Assembly (NCBI RefSeq): GCF_002368415.1
Contig: NZ_AP018290.1
Span: 8,919,717-8,983,716 of the forward strand
DNA from: Calothrix sp. NIES-4105
GTDB lineage: Bacteria > Cyanobacteriota > Cyanobacteriia > Cyanobacteriales > Nostocaceae
DNA length: 64,000 bases
Direction: 5' to 3'
The notes below the pieces were generated by a model. It ran no database searches, was not told the DNA's origin, and saw nothing but the letters and a program-made list of their open reading frames with translations. Numbering within the stretch: position 1 is the first letter of the stretch; each line of letters starts with the position of its first letter. This document shows positions 35,580-44,932 of the stretch, one piece after another. The position numbers and the translations under genes are program-made.

Positions 35580-36182
35580 TTACACCTCAACAGTATAGTA
35601 GTTGTTAATAACATTCACAAGATTACTCAAGCCATATCCCCTCATGGCAGAACACGGAATAATGTGTTGTGTTTGAATAGGTATATAAGGTGAAAAACGC
35701 TTGTGAACAAGATTAATTTTTTCTGGTATTAAAGAAAATTGTTCGGATGATGGAGCATTGTTGGCCATATCCCAGTTTTCGGGATGCACCTTGTCTATTT
35801 GGTTAATAGCCATTACAAAGTGTGCTTTTGGTATTTTCTGACTGTTATCAGTTAGCCTCAGTATTGACTCTTGGTCTTCTCTAAAGGCGCGCGTATCAGC
35901 CTGAACAACCCACAAAATTACATTGGCACTGTGGAAAGAGTTGTAAAGCTGTCGAAAATGAACTTCATCAGCTTCTTCACTTTCTCCTACACCAGGAGTA
36001 TCTAATAGGCGCCACTTCGGAAATTTGCCTTGATTAAAAGATGCAGCTATTGTGCCTGAATGCTCAGATACTGTTTGCGTACAAGCTACAGCATCATCAG
36101 TACGCCACTTTAGCTCAAAAAGAACGTTGGATAGGCTGGTTTTGCCTGCTCCAGTTTGCCCAAAGATAGCCAGGGTCAACAT
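35580..36182 (-). CDS. Era/GIMAP-like GTPase, first of a tandem pair
   Basis: A 200-aa GTPase from ATG 36182. G1 is GQTGAGKTSLS (8-18), G3 is DTPGVGES (61-68), G4 is NQID (about 127-130) and G5 is IIPCSAMRGYG near the C-terminus. All GTPase motifs are present. It has no membrane segment. It is the first gene of a three-gene leftward operon (this gene, a truncated GTPase 1 bp away, and a 65-aa amphipathic protein), divergent from an HTH-like gene. Tandem GTPases with small membrane-active partners occur in bacterial stress and conflict systems, but the function here is unknown. Confidence 0.75.
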   Translation of the reverse strand: MLTLAIFGQTGAGKTSLSNVLFELKWRTDDAVACTQTVSEHSGTIAASFNQGKFPKWRLLDTPGVGESEEADEVHFRQLYNSFHSANVILWVVQADTRAFREDQESILRLTDNSQKIPKAHFVMAINQIDKVHPENWDMANNAPSSEQFSLIPEKINLVHKRFSPYIPIQTQHIIPCSAMRGYGLSNLVNVINNYYTVEV

Positions 36183-36354
36183 AAATGTAAATTATTTAAC
36201 TAGGCTTAAAGATGTTTTACTTATTGCAGAGCATAAATTTATACCCTTACCTCTTTTTTCAGGTTAATTTGGGATTTTTTCTAAGAGAACTAGTAAGCGC
36301 TAGCAATTCAGTTAGGATATGGTTAGGAAAATTCGTGAACATTAATCGCGCTCT

Positions 36355-36837
36355 ATGACATCTACTAACGAGCAATTCATCCAAGCTGCGAATCAATGGG
36401 ATTTGGAGACGCTATATATAGATTTGGCATCTGCCAAGGGAAAGCGTCTTACTCCGGTAGAAAAGCTGCACTTGCGCGGATTGCTTTGTGGTTACAGTCC
36501 GGTGGAAATTGCGGAAAAGTTAAATAAGAGTGCTAGAGGTGTTGGAGTTGACCTCTGTAAGACTTTATACGTTTATGTGAAAAATCTGGTTGATAAATCA
36601 GATGAAAGTATAGAGAACTGGAGGGATGTTACAGAGTGGTTGGAAGAAGCAGGATATAAAACACAAGTCTCTTTTGAGGCAGATAATAGCGATAGTGTAA
36701 GTTTAAAGGTTGTGGTAAAGAAAGCAAATATTATTCTTGAGAATAATCATTTAATTATTGACCTCAATATGCGAATAGTGGCGCCTTCACCTTCAGAGGC
36801 AGCAATTATAGAAGATAAAAGCACCGATAATTCCTAA
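36355..36837 (+). CDS. HTH-containing protein of a cyanobacterial signalling type
   Basis: A 160-aa protein from ATG 36355. Residues about 32-75 (LTPVEKLHLRGLLCGYSPVE, then IAEKLNKSARGVGVDLCKTL) are a LuxR-like helix-turn-helix, of a kind that in cyanobacteria usually sits at the N-terminus of NACHT, NB-ARC or WD40 proteins. Here it stands alone, followed by YVKNLVDKSDESIENWRDVT and a beta-rich tail (SLKVVVKKANIILENNHLII). It is divergent from the GTPase operon across 172 bp and might regulate it; that is inference. No effector domain is attached. Confidence 0.6.
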   Translation: MTSTNEQFIQAANQWDLETLYIDLASAKGKRLTPVEKLHLRGLLCGYSPVEIAEKLNKSARGVGVDLCKTLYVYVKNLVDKSDESIENWRDVTEWLEEAGYKTQVSFEADNSDSVSLKVVVKKANIILENNHLIIDLNMRIVAPSPSEAAIIEDKSTDNS

Positions 36838-36954
36838 GTGGATATAATGGTCTATGTCACTAATTTTAGGGTGTTGTAAGTGAGGCATAGCCCCACGTAC
36901 AAGAGGCGCCAACTTACCAAAACTATTGATACAGACCACTACTGGTTTGTGTCG

Positions 36955-37140
36955 AAAGTTCTGATGGGTTAGGTACGTAGTTGTTGCTCTAGCCCTTTTG
37001 AAATTTTTAACAGCTTTGATGCGCTGAAGCGCTACTACGAACCTACCAAAATTAATGACATGAACTACTACTCTCCTCTCTGTGTACTCTGTGTCTCTGT
37101 GGTAAAAATCATCGTCTGTACTGCACAGGCGAGACACCTG
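36955..37140. repeat. Composite of dispersed repeats downstream of the hybrid kinase
   Basis: 36971-37047 is a diverged copy of the inverted element at 50592-50674 (ggtacgtagttgttgctcta ... gcgctgaagcgctactacg). It is followed by aaaattaatgacatgaacta, which resembles 20-45 of the window, and then by the tctgtgtactctgtgtctct segment (37073-37107) and a gcacaggcgagacacctgtgc palindrome. Confidence 0.75.
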
Positions 37141-37160
37141 TGCTACAACGCGCCGAAATA

Positions 37161-40100
37161 TTAAAGACTTGAAATTAAAGGTAAAGTTATGACAAATTCA
37201 GTACCTTGACCGAGTTGAGAGTGTACAGCAATGTGACCGTTATGTTTTTCTTCAATAATTTGTTTAGCAATAGCTAATCCTAAACCAGTTCCTTTTCCAA
37301 CCAGTTTAGTGGTAAATGAATGGTCAAATATTCTGGCTTTAACTTCTTCACTCATACCTGTAGCATTATCAGCAATAGAAATTTTCACTAAATTATTATC
37401 TACTAAGGTTTTAATTATAATTTGGTTAGGCTTTGCTTTAATTTCCTTAAAACTTTTTCCTTGATTTGATTCTTCTAATGCATCAATTGCGTTCGCGAGG
37501 ATATTCATGAATACCTGATTTAATTGTCCAGCGAAACATTCGATTTTAGGAATATCGCCGTATTGTTTAATAACTTCAATTGCTGGGCGCCGTTCATTCG
37601 CCTTGAGACGATGTTTAAGTATGAGAATTGTGCTGTCTAAACCTTCATGGAGATTAAATGGTTGTTTGAAGTTGGTATCGGCACGGGAAAAAGTGCGTAA
37701 ACTGGTGCTAATATTTTCGAGGCGCTCACAAGCTAAAATCATTGCATCGAGCATTTTGGGAAAATCTTCTAAAGTGTAATCTATGTCGGTTGACTTGGCA
37801 TGTGCAAGAATTTCTTTACTCTTGTTGGGTAAGATTGCTTGATAAAGTTGGAGATGTTGAGCTACATCTGTAAAAGCGGGTTGAGCTTGGTTGAGGGTAG
37901 CGGCAATAAAGGAAAGGGGGTTATTCATTTCGTGTGCTACCCCAGCAACTAAGTTACCTAGTGCTGACATTTTTTCACTTTGGACGATTTGTAATTGTGC
38001 TTGCTGTAAATCTTGTAGTGCTAGTTTCGCTTGTTGATAAAGCCTAGCATTTTCTAGCGATACGGCAGCTTGGGAGGAAAGTAATTCGATTGCTTGTAGG
38101 CGCCCGCTTGTAAACACCCCAGATGTATATTGGTTTTCTAAATATAAAATTCCCACCAAATGCCCTTGGTTAATAATGGGGGTACATAGTACACTTTTCG
38201 GCTGATGCTCTAGCATGTATTTCCCTATTAACCCTGGTATATCGGTTTTGCAGTTATCTAAAATAATTGTTTGTTGAGTATTTTTGACGTAATTAATAAT
38301 TTTTATCGGAATATCTTGACAGTTGTCAATATTTTGTGATAATAAAATTGTCTTGATATCATCGCTAGAATTTAATGAGCTATTAACAGAAGTAATTGCC
38401 CTAACAAGCAAAATATCATTTTGGGGGATAATTAATACAGATTTTTTGGCGCCGCTGTTTTCGAGGATAATTGTAGTTAGGCTAGTGATAAGTTTGTCTA
38501 AATCGATATTACTGGAAATAGTTCGAGCAGCTTTGAGGAAAGAAGTAAAATCGAGTGCATGAGAAATACTGTTGCTACTGTTGGTGGAAGTAAATGTTTG
38601 ATATGGGGAACTAAGTGTAGAGCTACGAGCAATAGTAGCAATAGTTTCCAGTGGATTAAGATTGATATTGAGATTTTGTTGTTGCAGAATATGTTCGAGT
38701 AATTGAGGATAGCGTTTTTCTAAGTCGGCAACTTTAGCTTTCGCTCCCCAACGTGCGTAACAGTAGTATGCTTCTTGCATGTAAACCTGAGCAATTTTTT
38801 CAAAACCGCATTCGAGATAAAATTTAGCAGCAAGTTCGTTTGCTAAAGCTTCTTCGTGGATGTTGCCGTTTTGTTTTGCCCCTGATATTGCCAAGGAGTA
38901 ATATTCTTGTGCTTGAAGGGTATTGCCAAGAATGCGCGCGCGTTCGGCTCTAATTAAATCGCATTTGTGTTTAATATCGGTGGGGACTAAGAAAGCCCGT
39001 CGTTCTAAGTTGCGCTGAATGAACGTAACTCGTTTGAGTAGCTGCTTTTTTCGTTGAGGTGAGGAGTTAGGATAAGCAGCCAATCGTGTTAAGGCATCGT
39101 AAAACCAAATAGATACAATACCATAGATGCCAATTAATTCTTGTTCGTAGGGAAGTGCAGCATCACAGAAGTAGAGCGCTACTGAAACATTACTAAATAA
39201 GTACGCTATCAAAACTTTGTTGTAATAAATACTAGAAAGAGAGACACTATCATTACTAGCTTGAAAGCGCGGAATTAGCTGTGTTTCATCGCACGCTGTA
39301 CCAACTAATATATGCGGATGGGGAGATGCCTCCGTCAGATTTAGCATTACCTGCCGTATAAAACTAATATACAGTTGACTGGATTCATCGGCTATTCCCG
39401 TTGCCAATGCTTGAAAGTATTCGGTAATTGGTAATAACTCAGTGAGTGGCTTTCCTAAATATAGATATACATTGGGTTCATGAAAGTATCCCAAACCTGT
39501 GTAGGCAAAATCACCACAATCTAAGGCTAGCTGTTTGCCTTCTTGAATCAAATGTAAACTATTGCTGAGTGGTTGTTGCCAGTTTTGGCTGAAAATTGCC
39601 ACACTGACTTTTATTCGTCCTTCAATGTAGAGGTTTGGTAGTTTATTTAGTAATTGTAGGGAAAATTGTCCCATTTGATAACTTGCTTCTAGTTCTTGTA
39701 AATTGGATAAAATAACGCTGTAGGCTGCATAAAAACTAGATGACCAAATGGAATTACCTTGTTGAAGAGATTTCTGCACGCCTAGGAATGTCAATAGTGC
39801 CATTAATGACTGCGAACAAAAATATGCTGGAAAAAAAATTAAATTACAAATTCGCAGTACCACAATAGTTTCTGGATTTGTCATTACAGGTAATTGCAAC
39901 AGCTTTTCTGATGACTTACCGCGCAATAAAATCTTAGTTTTGATTAATTCTACTAACACTTGTAATTTACTGGGCTGCAATGGTAATTCAACACCTAACA
40001 ATTGGATAAATTCTAAACCTATATAAATCGACTTTTGATAATTCTTCTGGGCACTATAAGCTTGAATTTGAGCCTCATAAGCGGGAAGTTTATCTAATAC

Positions 40101-42629
40101 CGTTCGTGAATTAAGTTTTACTATTTGCATCAATTGAGTAACTTCTGCAAACTTACCCGTTAGAAATGCTGTATCTGCGGCAATATTATGCAAACCAAGA
40201 GTAATATCATATTGCCGTTGCCAACTATTCTCATCTAACAAACTCATCCCTTTTTGTGCATAACTAAAAGCTGCTGAATATGCCGTTGCAGTTCTCGCTT
40301 TTTGAGCCGCATTTAGATTGATTTGAGCAACTTGATATTTCTCTGCTTCATCGTTGACCAGAGGAATTGCCATATTGAATTGATTTGCAATATCAAATAA
40401 TTTGTCTGTTTTACCATCTGAGTAATGTGATAATAATAAACGTCCAATCTGTAAATGGGTTGCTTGTTTCTCCGAATCAATAATCAACGAATAAGCAGCT
40501 TGCTGGATGCGGTCGTGGGAAAACTTATAATTAACAGTATAATTAACAACCTGGCATATCTCTTGTTGATGTATTGCTTCTTCCTCGGCGCCAATGTAAA
40601 ATTTATAGACTTCACTTTGCGGCAAAACAAAACCTTCCTGTAACGCTTTCCAAAGCGCGGCAGCAGTTCCTGAATCTGACTGCTGAGAAACAACTGCCAA
40701 GGTCATTAAATCAAATTGACTGCCAATACATGCCGCTAACTTTAAAATTGCTTGGGTAGAAGAAGGTAGCTTTTGCAACTGTCGCGCCATAAATTCGACC
40801 ACATCGTCAGTTAATGCAGCTTCTTGAACCTTGGTGATATCGCACTGCCAGCAACCTAGATGCGAGTTAAATACAATTAAATTATCTTCATACAAAGCCT
40901 TGAGAAACTGCGTACTAAAAAATGGGTTTCCTTGAGTTTTTTGATAAATTAGCTGCGTCAAAGGTGTCGCTAAATGCTGCACGCAATCTAGAGTATCTGC
41001 TATTAGTTCATTTAAACTATTTTGGTTAAGGGCTTGCAAGGTAATACTATTAACAATTGCACCAGCTTTATGTATCTCCTCCAAAGTCATCATCAAAGGA
41101 TGTGTTGGAGATACTTCATTATCACGGTAGGCGCCAATTAATAACAAATATCCACTATTCTCACCCATCAATAATTCAATGAGTTTAAAAGATGCCGAAT
41201 CAGCCCACTGTAAATCATCCAAAAACATCACTAATGGATGTTCTTTAGTTGTAAAAACTCTAATAAATTTCTGAAATATTGAATTAAATCGATTTTGCGC
41301 TGCTGTTCCCGATAATTCTGACACAGGTGGTTGAATACCAATAAATTTTTCCAATTCCGGAATTACTTCAGTTATGACTCGTCCATTTTCACCAACAGCT
41401 TCAAGAATCTTTCTTCTCCATTCTTGAATTTGACCATCACTTTCGGTTAATAACTGCCCCATCAAACCCCGAAATGCCTGCACAAATGCCGAAAACGGAA
41501 TATTACGATTGAATTGGTCGTATTTGCCTTTAATAAAATAACCGTTTTGCTTGACAATGGGTTTATGAACCTCATTGACCACAGCGGTTTTGCCAATCCC
41601 CGAAAACCCTGCAACTAAAACTAACTCATTACTTCCAAGACTAACTCGCTCAAATGTGTCTAATAGTAGTTGAACTTCATTCTCTCTACCATATAACTTT
41701 TCAGGAATAATAAACTTATCACAAAGATCACGCTGACCAATTTTAAAATCTGCTATTTGACCCGTTTCCTTTAATTGATATAAACAAGTTTCTAAATCAT
41801 GCTTTAACCCTAACGCACTTTGGTATCTATTCTCAGCATTTTTTGCCATCAATTTCATTATAATATTAGCAATAACCTCCGGAATCATTTCCTTTCTTGC
41901 TTTACCCCTTTCCCTTAAAATCGGTGGTTGTTTAGCAATATGACAATGTGCTAATTCCATTGCATTATCAGTTAGAAACGGTAAATTACCTGATACTAGC
42001 TCGTATAGCGTTACACCCAAAGAATAAAAATCGCTACGGTAATCTACTCCTCGGTTCATTCTTCCAGTTTGTTCAGGAGAAATGTAAGCAAGAGTTCCCT
42101 CTAAAATATTGGGACTTTTAATTTCTTGGGTTTCTTTAGGAAGAAGCGAAGCAATGCTAAAGTCAATTAATTTTACTTGTTTAGTTTCAGGATTAATCAG
42201 GATATTTGCAGGTTTAATATCTTTGTGGATGACACGGTTAGAGTAGAGTACTTCAAGAATGGAAGCTAACTGTAGCGCTATAATTAAACATTCCTCTAGG
42301 GTTACTAAATACCCCTTCTTCGTTTTCATATATTCATGAAGCGAAATTGCCCCAAAATCCTCCATCACCAACATATAACCATTGCGGTACGTCTCCAAAC
42401 TCAGAGGACGGACAATACTGGGAACATTCAGATTCTTGGTAATAGTGTACTGATTCCGAAACTGTAATAATTCGCCGAAAGTTGGATATTGCGCTGATAA
42501 AAGTTTGATGACCACCCCTAGAGAATCCGAGTTGCGGATTGCCCGATAGACGACGGTACTAGACCCCGTATATAGTTGCTCAATTATTTGATATCCAGGG
42601 ATGAATTGATTATTTACTATATTGGTCAT
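37161..42629 (-). CDS. Giant hybrid Ser/Thr kinase - ATPase - GAF - histidine kinase
   Basis: An 1822-aa intact signalling protein. Residues 14-275 form a Ser/Thr kinase (VIHKDIKPAN with catalytic D137; DFS loop near 155; APE-equivalent SPEQTGR near 185). Residues about 310-600 form a STAND-type ATPase with P-loop GFSGIGKTAVV (342-352) and VMFLDDLQWADS as Walker B. A long helical TPR-like region follows, then a GAF domain (about 1360-1510; LVGILYLENQ). The C-terminal histidine kinase has VAGVAHEMNNP (His near 1566), ADNATGMS and GKGTGLGLAIAKQ ATP-binding boxes. Such kinases are numerous in filamentous cyanobacteria; the signal is unknown and no response regulator is adjacent. The remnant at 1828-2253 is a paralogue. 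Confidence 0.93.
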   Translation of the reverse strand: MTNIVNNQFIPGYQIIEQLYTGSSTVVYRAIRNSDSLGVVIKLLSAQYPTFGELLQFRNQYTITKNLNVPSIVRPLSLETYRNGYMLVMEDFGAISLHEYMKTKKGYLVTLEECLIIALQLASILEVLYSNRVIHKDIKPANILINPETKQVKLIDFSIASLLPKETQEIKSPNILEGTLAYISPEQTGRMNRGVDYRSDFYSLGVTLYELVSGNLPFLTDNAMELAHCHIAKQPPILRERGKARKEMIPEVIANIIMKLMAKNAENRYQSALGLKHDLETCLYQLKETGQIADFKIGQRDLCDKFIIPEKLYGRENEVQLLLDTFERVSLGSNELVLVAGFSGIGKTAVVNEVHKPIVKQNGYFIKGKYDQFNRNIPFSAFVQAFRGLMGQLLTESDGQIQEWRRKILEAVGENGRVITEVIPELEKFIGIQPPVSELSGTAAQNRFNSIFQKFIRVFTTKEHPLVMFLDDLQWADSASFKLIELLMGENSGYLLLIGAYRDNEVSPTHPLMMTLEEIHKAGAIVNSITLQALNQNSLNELIADTLDCVQHLATPLTQLIYQKTQGNPFFSTQFLKALYEDNLIVFNSHLGCWQCDITKVQEAALTDDVVEFMARQLQKLPSSTQAILKLAACIGSQFDLMTLAVVSQQSDSGTAAALWKALQEGFVLPQSEVYKFYIGAEEEAIHQQEICQVVNYTVNYKFSHDRIQQAAYSLIIDSEKQATHLQIGRLLLSHYSDGKTDKLFDIANQFNMAIPLVNDEAEKYQVAQINLNAAQKARTATAYSAAFSYAQKGMSLLDENSWQRQYDITLGLHNIAADTAFLTGKFAEVTQLMQIVKLNSRTVLDKLPAYEAQIQAYSAQKNYQKSIYIGLEFIQLLGVELPLQPSKLQVLVELIKTKILLRGKSSEKLLQLPVMTNPETIVVLRICNLIFFPAYFCSQSLMALLTFLGVQKSLQQGNSIWSSSFYAAYSVILSNLQELEASYQMGQFSLQLLNKLPNLYIEGRIKVSVAIFSQNWQQPLSNSLHLIQEGKQLALDCGDFAYTGLGYFHEPNVYLYLGKPLTELLPITEYFQALATGIADESSQLYISFIRQVMLNLTEASPHPHILVGTACDETQLIPRFQASNDSVSLSSIYYNKVLIAYLFSNVSVALYFCDAALPYEQELIGIYGIVSIWFYDALTRLAAYPNSSPQRKKQLLKRVTFIQRNLERRAFLVPTDIKHKCDLIRAERARILGNTLQAQEYYSLAISGAKQNGNIHEEALANELAAKFYLECGFEKIAQVYMQEAYYCYARWGAKAKVADLEKRYPQLLEHILQQQNLNINLNPLETIATIARSSTLSSPYQTFTSTNSSNSISHALDFTSFLKAARTISSNIDLDKLITSLTTIILENSGAKKSVLIIPQNDILLVRAITSVNSSLNSSDDIKTILLSQNIDNCQDIPIKIINYVKNTQQTIILDNCKTDIPGLIGKYMLEHQPKSVLCTPIINQGHLVGILYLENQYTSGVFTSGRLQAIELLSSQAAVSLENARLYQQAKLALQDLQQAQLQIVQSEKMSALGNLVAGVAHEMNNPLSFIAATLNQAQPAFTDVAQHLQLYQAILPNKSKEILAHAKSTDIDYTLEDFPKMLDAMILACERLENISTSLRTFSRADTNFKQPFNLHEGLDSTILILKHRLKANERRPAIEVIKQYGDIPKIECFAGQLNQVFMNILANAIDALEESNQGKSFKEIKAKPNQIIIKTLVDNNLVKISIADNATGMSEEVKARIFDHSFTTKLVGKGTGLGLAIAKQIIEEKHNGHIAVHSQLGQGTEFVITLPLISSL

Positions 42630-42740
42630 TGATATTAACGTTTTATTAGTGTTTTACTCGTGCGATATTAGTATTATTCCCTGGAGTGAGTTGGTTGTAA
42701 CATTTAGTACTAATGTCATCACTTTTTCACCTTCACTCTT

Positions 42741-42772
42741 TAGCAAAAAAGCCTGCGATTGCTAAAGCAGGT
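42741..42772 (-). terminator. Rho-independent terminator-like hairpin, leftward
   Basis: Read on the minus strand, cctgctttagcaatcgcagg has a 5-bp GC stem (cctgc/gcagg) followed by cttttttgc, giving a U tract. It would end leftward transcripts, for example from the 43144-43515 gene, before the large kinase. Confidence 0.55.
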
Positions 42773-42883
42773 CAAACGGTGATCCCACTTAAAACTACAG
42801 TGTTTTAAGTTTTTAAAATATTTTTTATACGTGATAATACTTAGTAAAGTTTTTTAATATACAAAAGGTTCTCAGATCAAAAT

Positions 42884-43066
42884 GATGGCGCCTATTTGAC
42901 TGTTTCCAATGGCGCCTAATTCCTGTGTCGGGTAAGAATTTTTAAAAATATTGAGGACAACTGGTGTCGGTTTGCTTTAATAATAAAGCGTGAAATGGGA
43001 GTTAATACACCAAATAATTTTAAAATTTTAGTGATAGAATTATATGCGGCTAATTCTTGGTGCTAA
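42884..43066 (+). pseudogene. Decayed paralogue of the 34264 (WTLSNG family) gene
   Basis: A frame from 42884 to TAA 43064-43066 reads DGAYLTVSNGA, then a stop, FLCRVRIFKNIEDNWCRFAL, and GVNTPNNFKILVIELYAAN. It aligns throughout with NGAHWTLSNGAQSQCRVSIF, QDIEDNWWCRVCPNNISESG and VDTPETAYLMTELGILLYQ of the intact protein. DNA identity is clear (aatattgaggacaactggtg). The start, the C-terminal half and one codon are lost. Confidence 0.85.
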
Positions 43067-43143
43067 TGTAAATTAGAATATGGAAAACGTTTCAGTTAAT
43101 GTATTTTACAAGCTACATTTAATCTATCCAGCTGGAAAAATGC

Positions 43144-43515
43144 TCAAATACCTCTATGTTTTTTAGCAGAAAGCTTTGCCATTGTACCTCTTAACATAAT
43201 CCACAGGGGAATGACTGCTGGAAATATCATTAGGGAAAGTATGAAGCTTTTTGATGCTATTGCGGCGCCTAAAATCAGTAGATATGTTCCTCCAAATAGT
43301 ATCCAGCCTGAAATTATTACTATCCAAGGCATTTGTCCAGAAGACATGTTTCTCATCGCACGACCTCTAAGGTAAATTTCCCCCATTGGGTCATACCCAG
43401 AAGACAGTTTCTCTACATACGGGGGTCTTTCCTCAGCAGGAACTTCGACGACTTTCTTGTCTTCGTCCGTTTCATATCCATTAAAAAATTTTTTGTACTC
43501 GTCATTATTGCTCAT
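43144..43515 (-). CDS. Hypothetical membrane protein
   Basis: A 123-aa protein from ATG 43515. A charged N-terminal part (YKKFFNGYETDEDKKVVEVP, then SSGYDPMGEIYLRGRAMRN) is followed by two membrane helices (WIVIISGWILFGGTYLLILG and FILSLMIFPAVIPLWIML) and a basic tail. I do not recognise a family. It is a single gene between the HTH antitoxin-like gene and a pseudogene. Confidence 0.55.
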   Translation of the reverse strand: MSNNDEYKKFFNGYETDEDKKVVEVPAEERPPYVEKLSSGYDPMGEIYLRGRAMRNMSSGQMPWIVIISGWILFGGTYLLILGAAIASKSFILSLMIFPAVIPLWIMLRGTMAKLSAKKHRGI

Positions 43516-43620
43516 AGCTTTTAGCAGATACTCACTGCGCGCGAACAGGTCATAGTTATCTATATATCTCTACAAGTTGTAGTTATGCAGTTTCGCACGC
43601 GCTTCATGTGCTAATACCCT

Positions 43621-43938
43621 TTAAATCATGACGCTATCCAACCCCTGTTTCTTAACTATATGCAGCAGCTTAAGGGCGGCGCCTGTGGGTCGCTTCTGTC
43701 CAATTTCCCACTTTTGAACCGTTGATAAACTTACATTCAAAGCCGCAGCAAATACCGCTTGGCTGACATGGGATGATTCACGGATTTGCTTAATTTGGTT
43801 AGGCTCTAGATATTCAATCGGAGGCAAGCACAGCCGCTCGAATTCGCGCATTGTTACCTGATTCATTACGCCAGCCTTATGTAGTCCTTTAGCCGTTTCA
43901 TGAACAGCATCAAGAATCGCTGATTTCTTCTTCCGCAT
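43621..43938 (-). CDS. XRE-family HTH antitoxin-like regulator (YiaG/HigA type)
   Basis: A 105-aa protein from ATG 43938. The C-terminal half has a Cro/C1 helix-turn-helix (IKQIRESSHVSQAVFAAALN, then VSLSTVQKWEIGQKRPTGAA). The N-terminus (KKSAILDAVHETAKGLHKAG) resembles COG2944/HigA-type antitoxins encoded after a RelE-like toxin. No toxin ORF is present upstream (43939-44108), so it is an orphan. It may repress its own promoter. Confidence 0.75.
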   Translation of the reverse strand: MRKKKSAILDAVHETAKGLHKAGVMNQVTMREFERLCLPPIEYLEPNQIKQIRESSHVSQAVFAAALNVSLSTVQKWEIGQKRPTGAALKLLHIVKKQGLDSVMI

Positions 43939-44108
43939 GACAATTTATATAGCATTCCTATATGATTTGTAAAAAATTATATCCCGTAGAGACGCGATTG
44001 AACCCTTGTCTCTACAACGCACGATTTTTATAAACGATTTAGGACTACTATATCCTTACCAGTATTTAACTATTAAGATGATATTTAGGCTCTGTTTGGT
44101 GTAAGGTT

Positions 44109-44843
44109 ATGGCTATAACGCTGCAAGACCATTTTCGCCCACCACTTTCGGTTCGTCGCCACTGGCACGCATTTCATAATGCATGGGCTACTTATATTGC
44201 GTCAGATTTAAACGCTAAGTTACCTGAAGGATATTTTGCTGAACCGAATGTTCAATTTGGAATTGAAATTGATGTAGCAGCTTTTGAAGAATCTTTACAA
44301 CAGTCTGAAGAAGTTACAATTAATACATTGAAAGATTCATATCCAAATTGGGCGCCTCCATTGCCAGCGCAGACAGTGCCTTTTTTACCTACAGAAGAAA
44401 GCGTACAAATAAGTATTTTTAACACTGAAGCTGGCCCTGTTTTAGCAGGCGCCATCGAACTAGTTAGTCCTGCGAATAAAGACCGCTTGTCTCATCGTAA
44501 TGCTTTTGTTTCTAAGTGTGAGACTTATCTACGTCAAGGAATTGGTTTAGTCATTGTTGATGTTGTAACTGAACGCAAAGCCAACTTACACAATGAATTA
44601 CTCGCGCGCGTCGTTGGAAGTAACGCATCTTTTTTTAACGCCGAACTTTATGCTACAGCTTATCGACTTGTGAAAAGAGATGGAGAATATAGCCTTGATA
44701 TTTGGCAGGAACAGCTTGCTGTCGGTTGCGCGTTACCAACTCTACCATTATGGCTACATGGTGAAATTTGTTTACCTGTAGATTTAAATACTATTTACGA
44801 GCGCACTTGCCGTGAGCAGCGAGTTACAATTTCTAGTGCTTGA
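44109..44843 (+). CDS. DUF4058 family protein
   Basis: A 244-aa protein from ATG 44109. LQDHFRPPLSVRRHWHAFHN, then AWATYIASDLNAKLPEGYFA, IELVSPANKDR and GLVIVDVVTERKANLHNELL match the DUF4058 family, which is abundant and multicopy in filamentous cyanobacteria. ELVSPANK has the E-x(n)-K spacing of a nuclease-like core, but activity is unknown. It is followed 90 bp later by a Uma2 gene, another expanded family of that fold. Confidence 0.8.
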   Translation: MAITLQDHFRPPLSVRRHWHAFHNAWATYIASDLNAKLPEGYFAEPNVQFGIEIDVAAFEESLQQSEEVTINTLKDSYPNWAPPLPAQTVPFLPTEESVQISIFNTEAGPVLAGAIELVSPANKDRLSHRNAFVSKCETYLRQGIGLVIVDVVTERKANLHNELLARVVGSNASFFNAELYATAYRLVKRDGEYSLDIWQEQLAVGCALPTLPLWLHGEICLPVDLNTIYERTCREQRVTISSA

Positions 44844-44932
44844 ATTGCTATTTATTAAAGCTTTTACGAAGCTTTATGGACAAAATTGTTAATAATTGTT
44901 AATATTTTATCTAAAAGAGCGGGTAATTTTCC

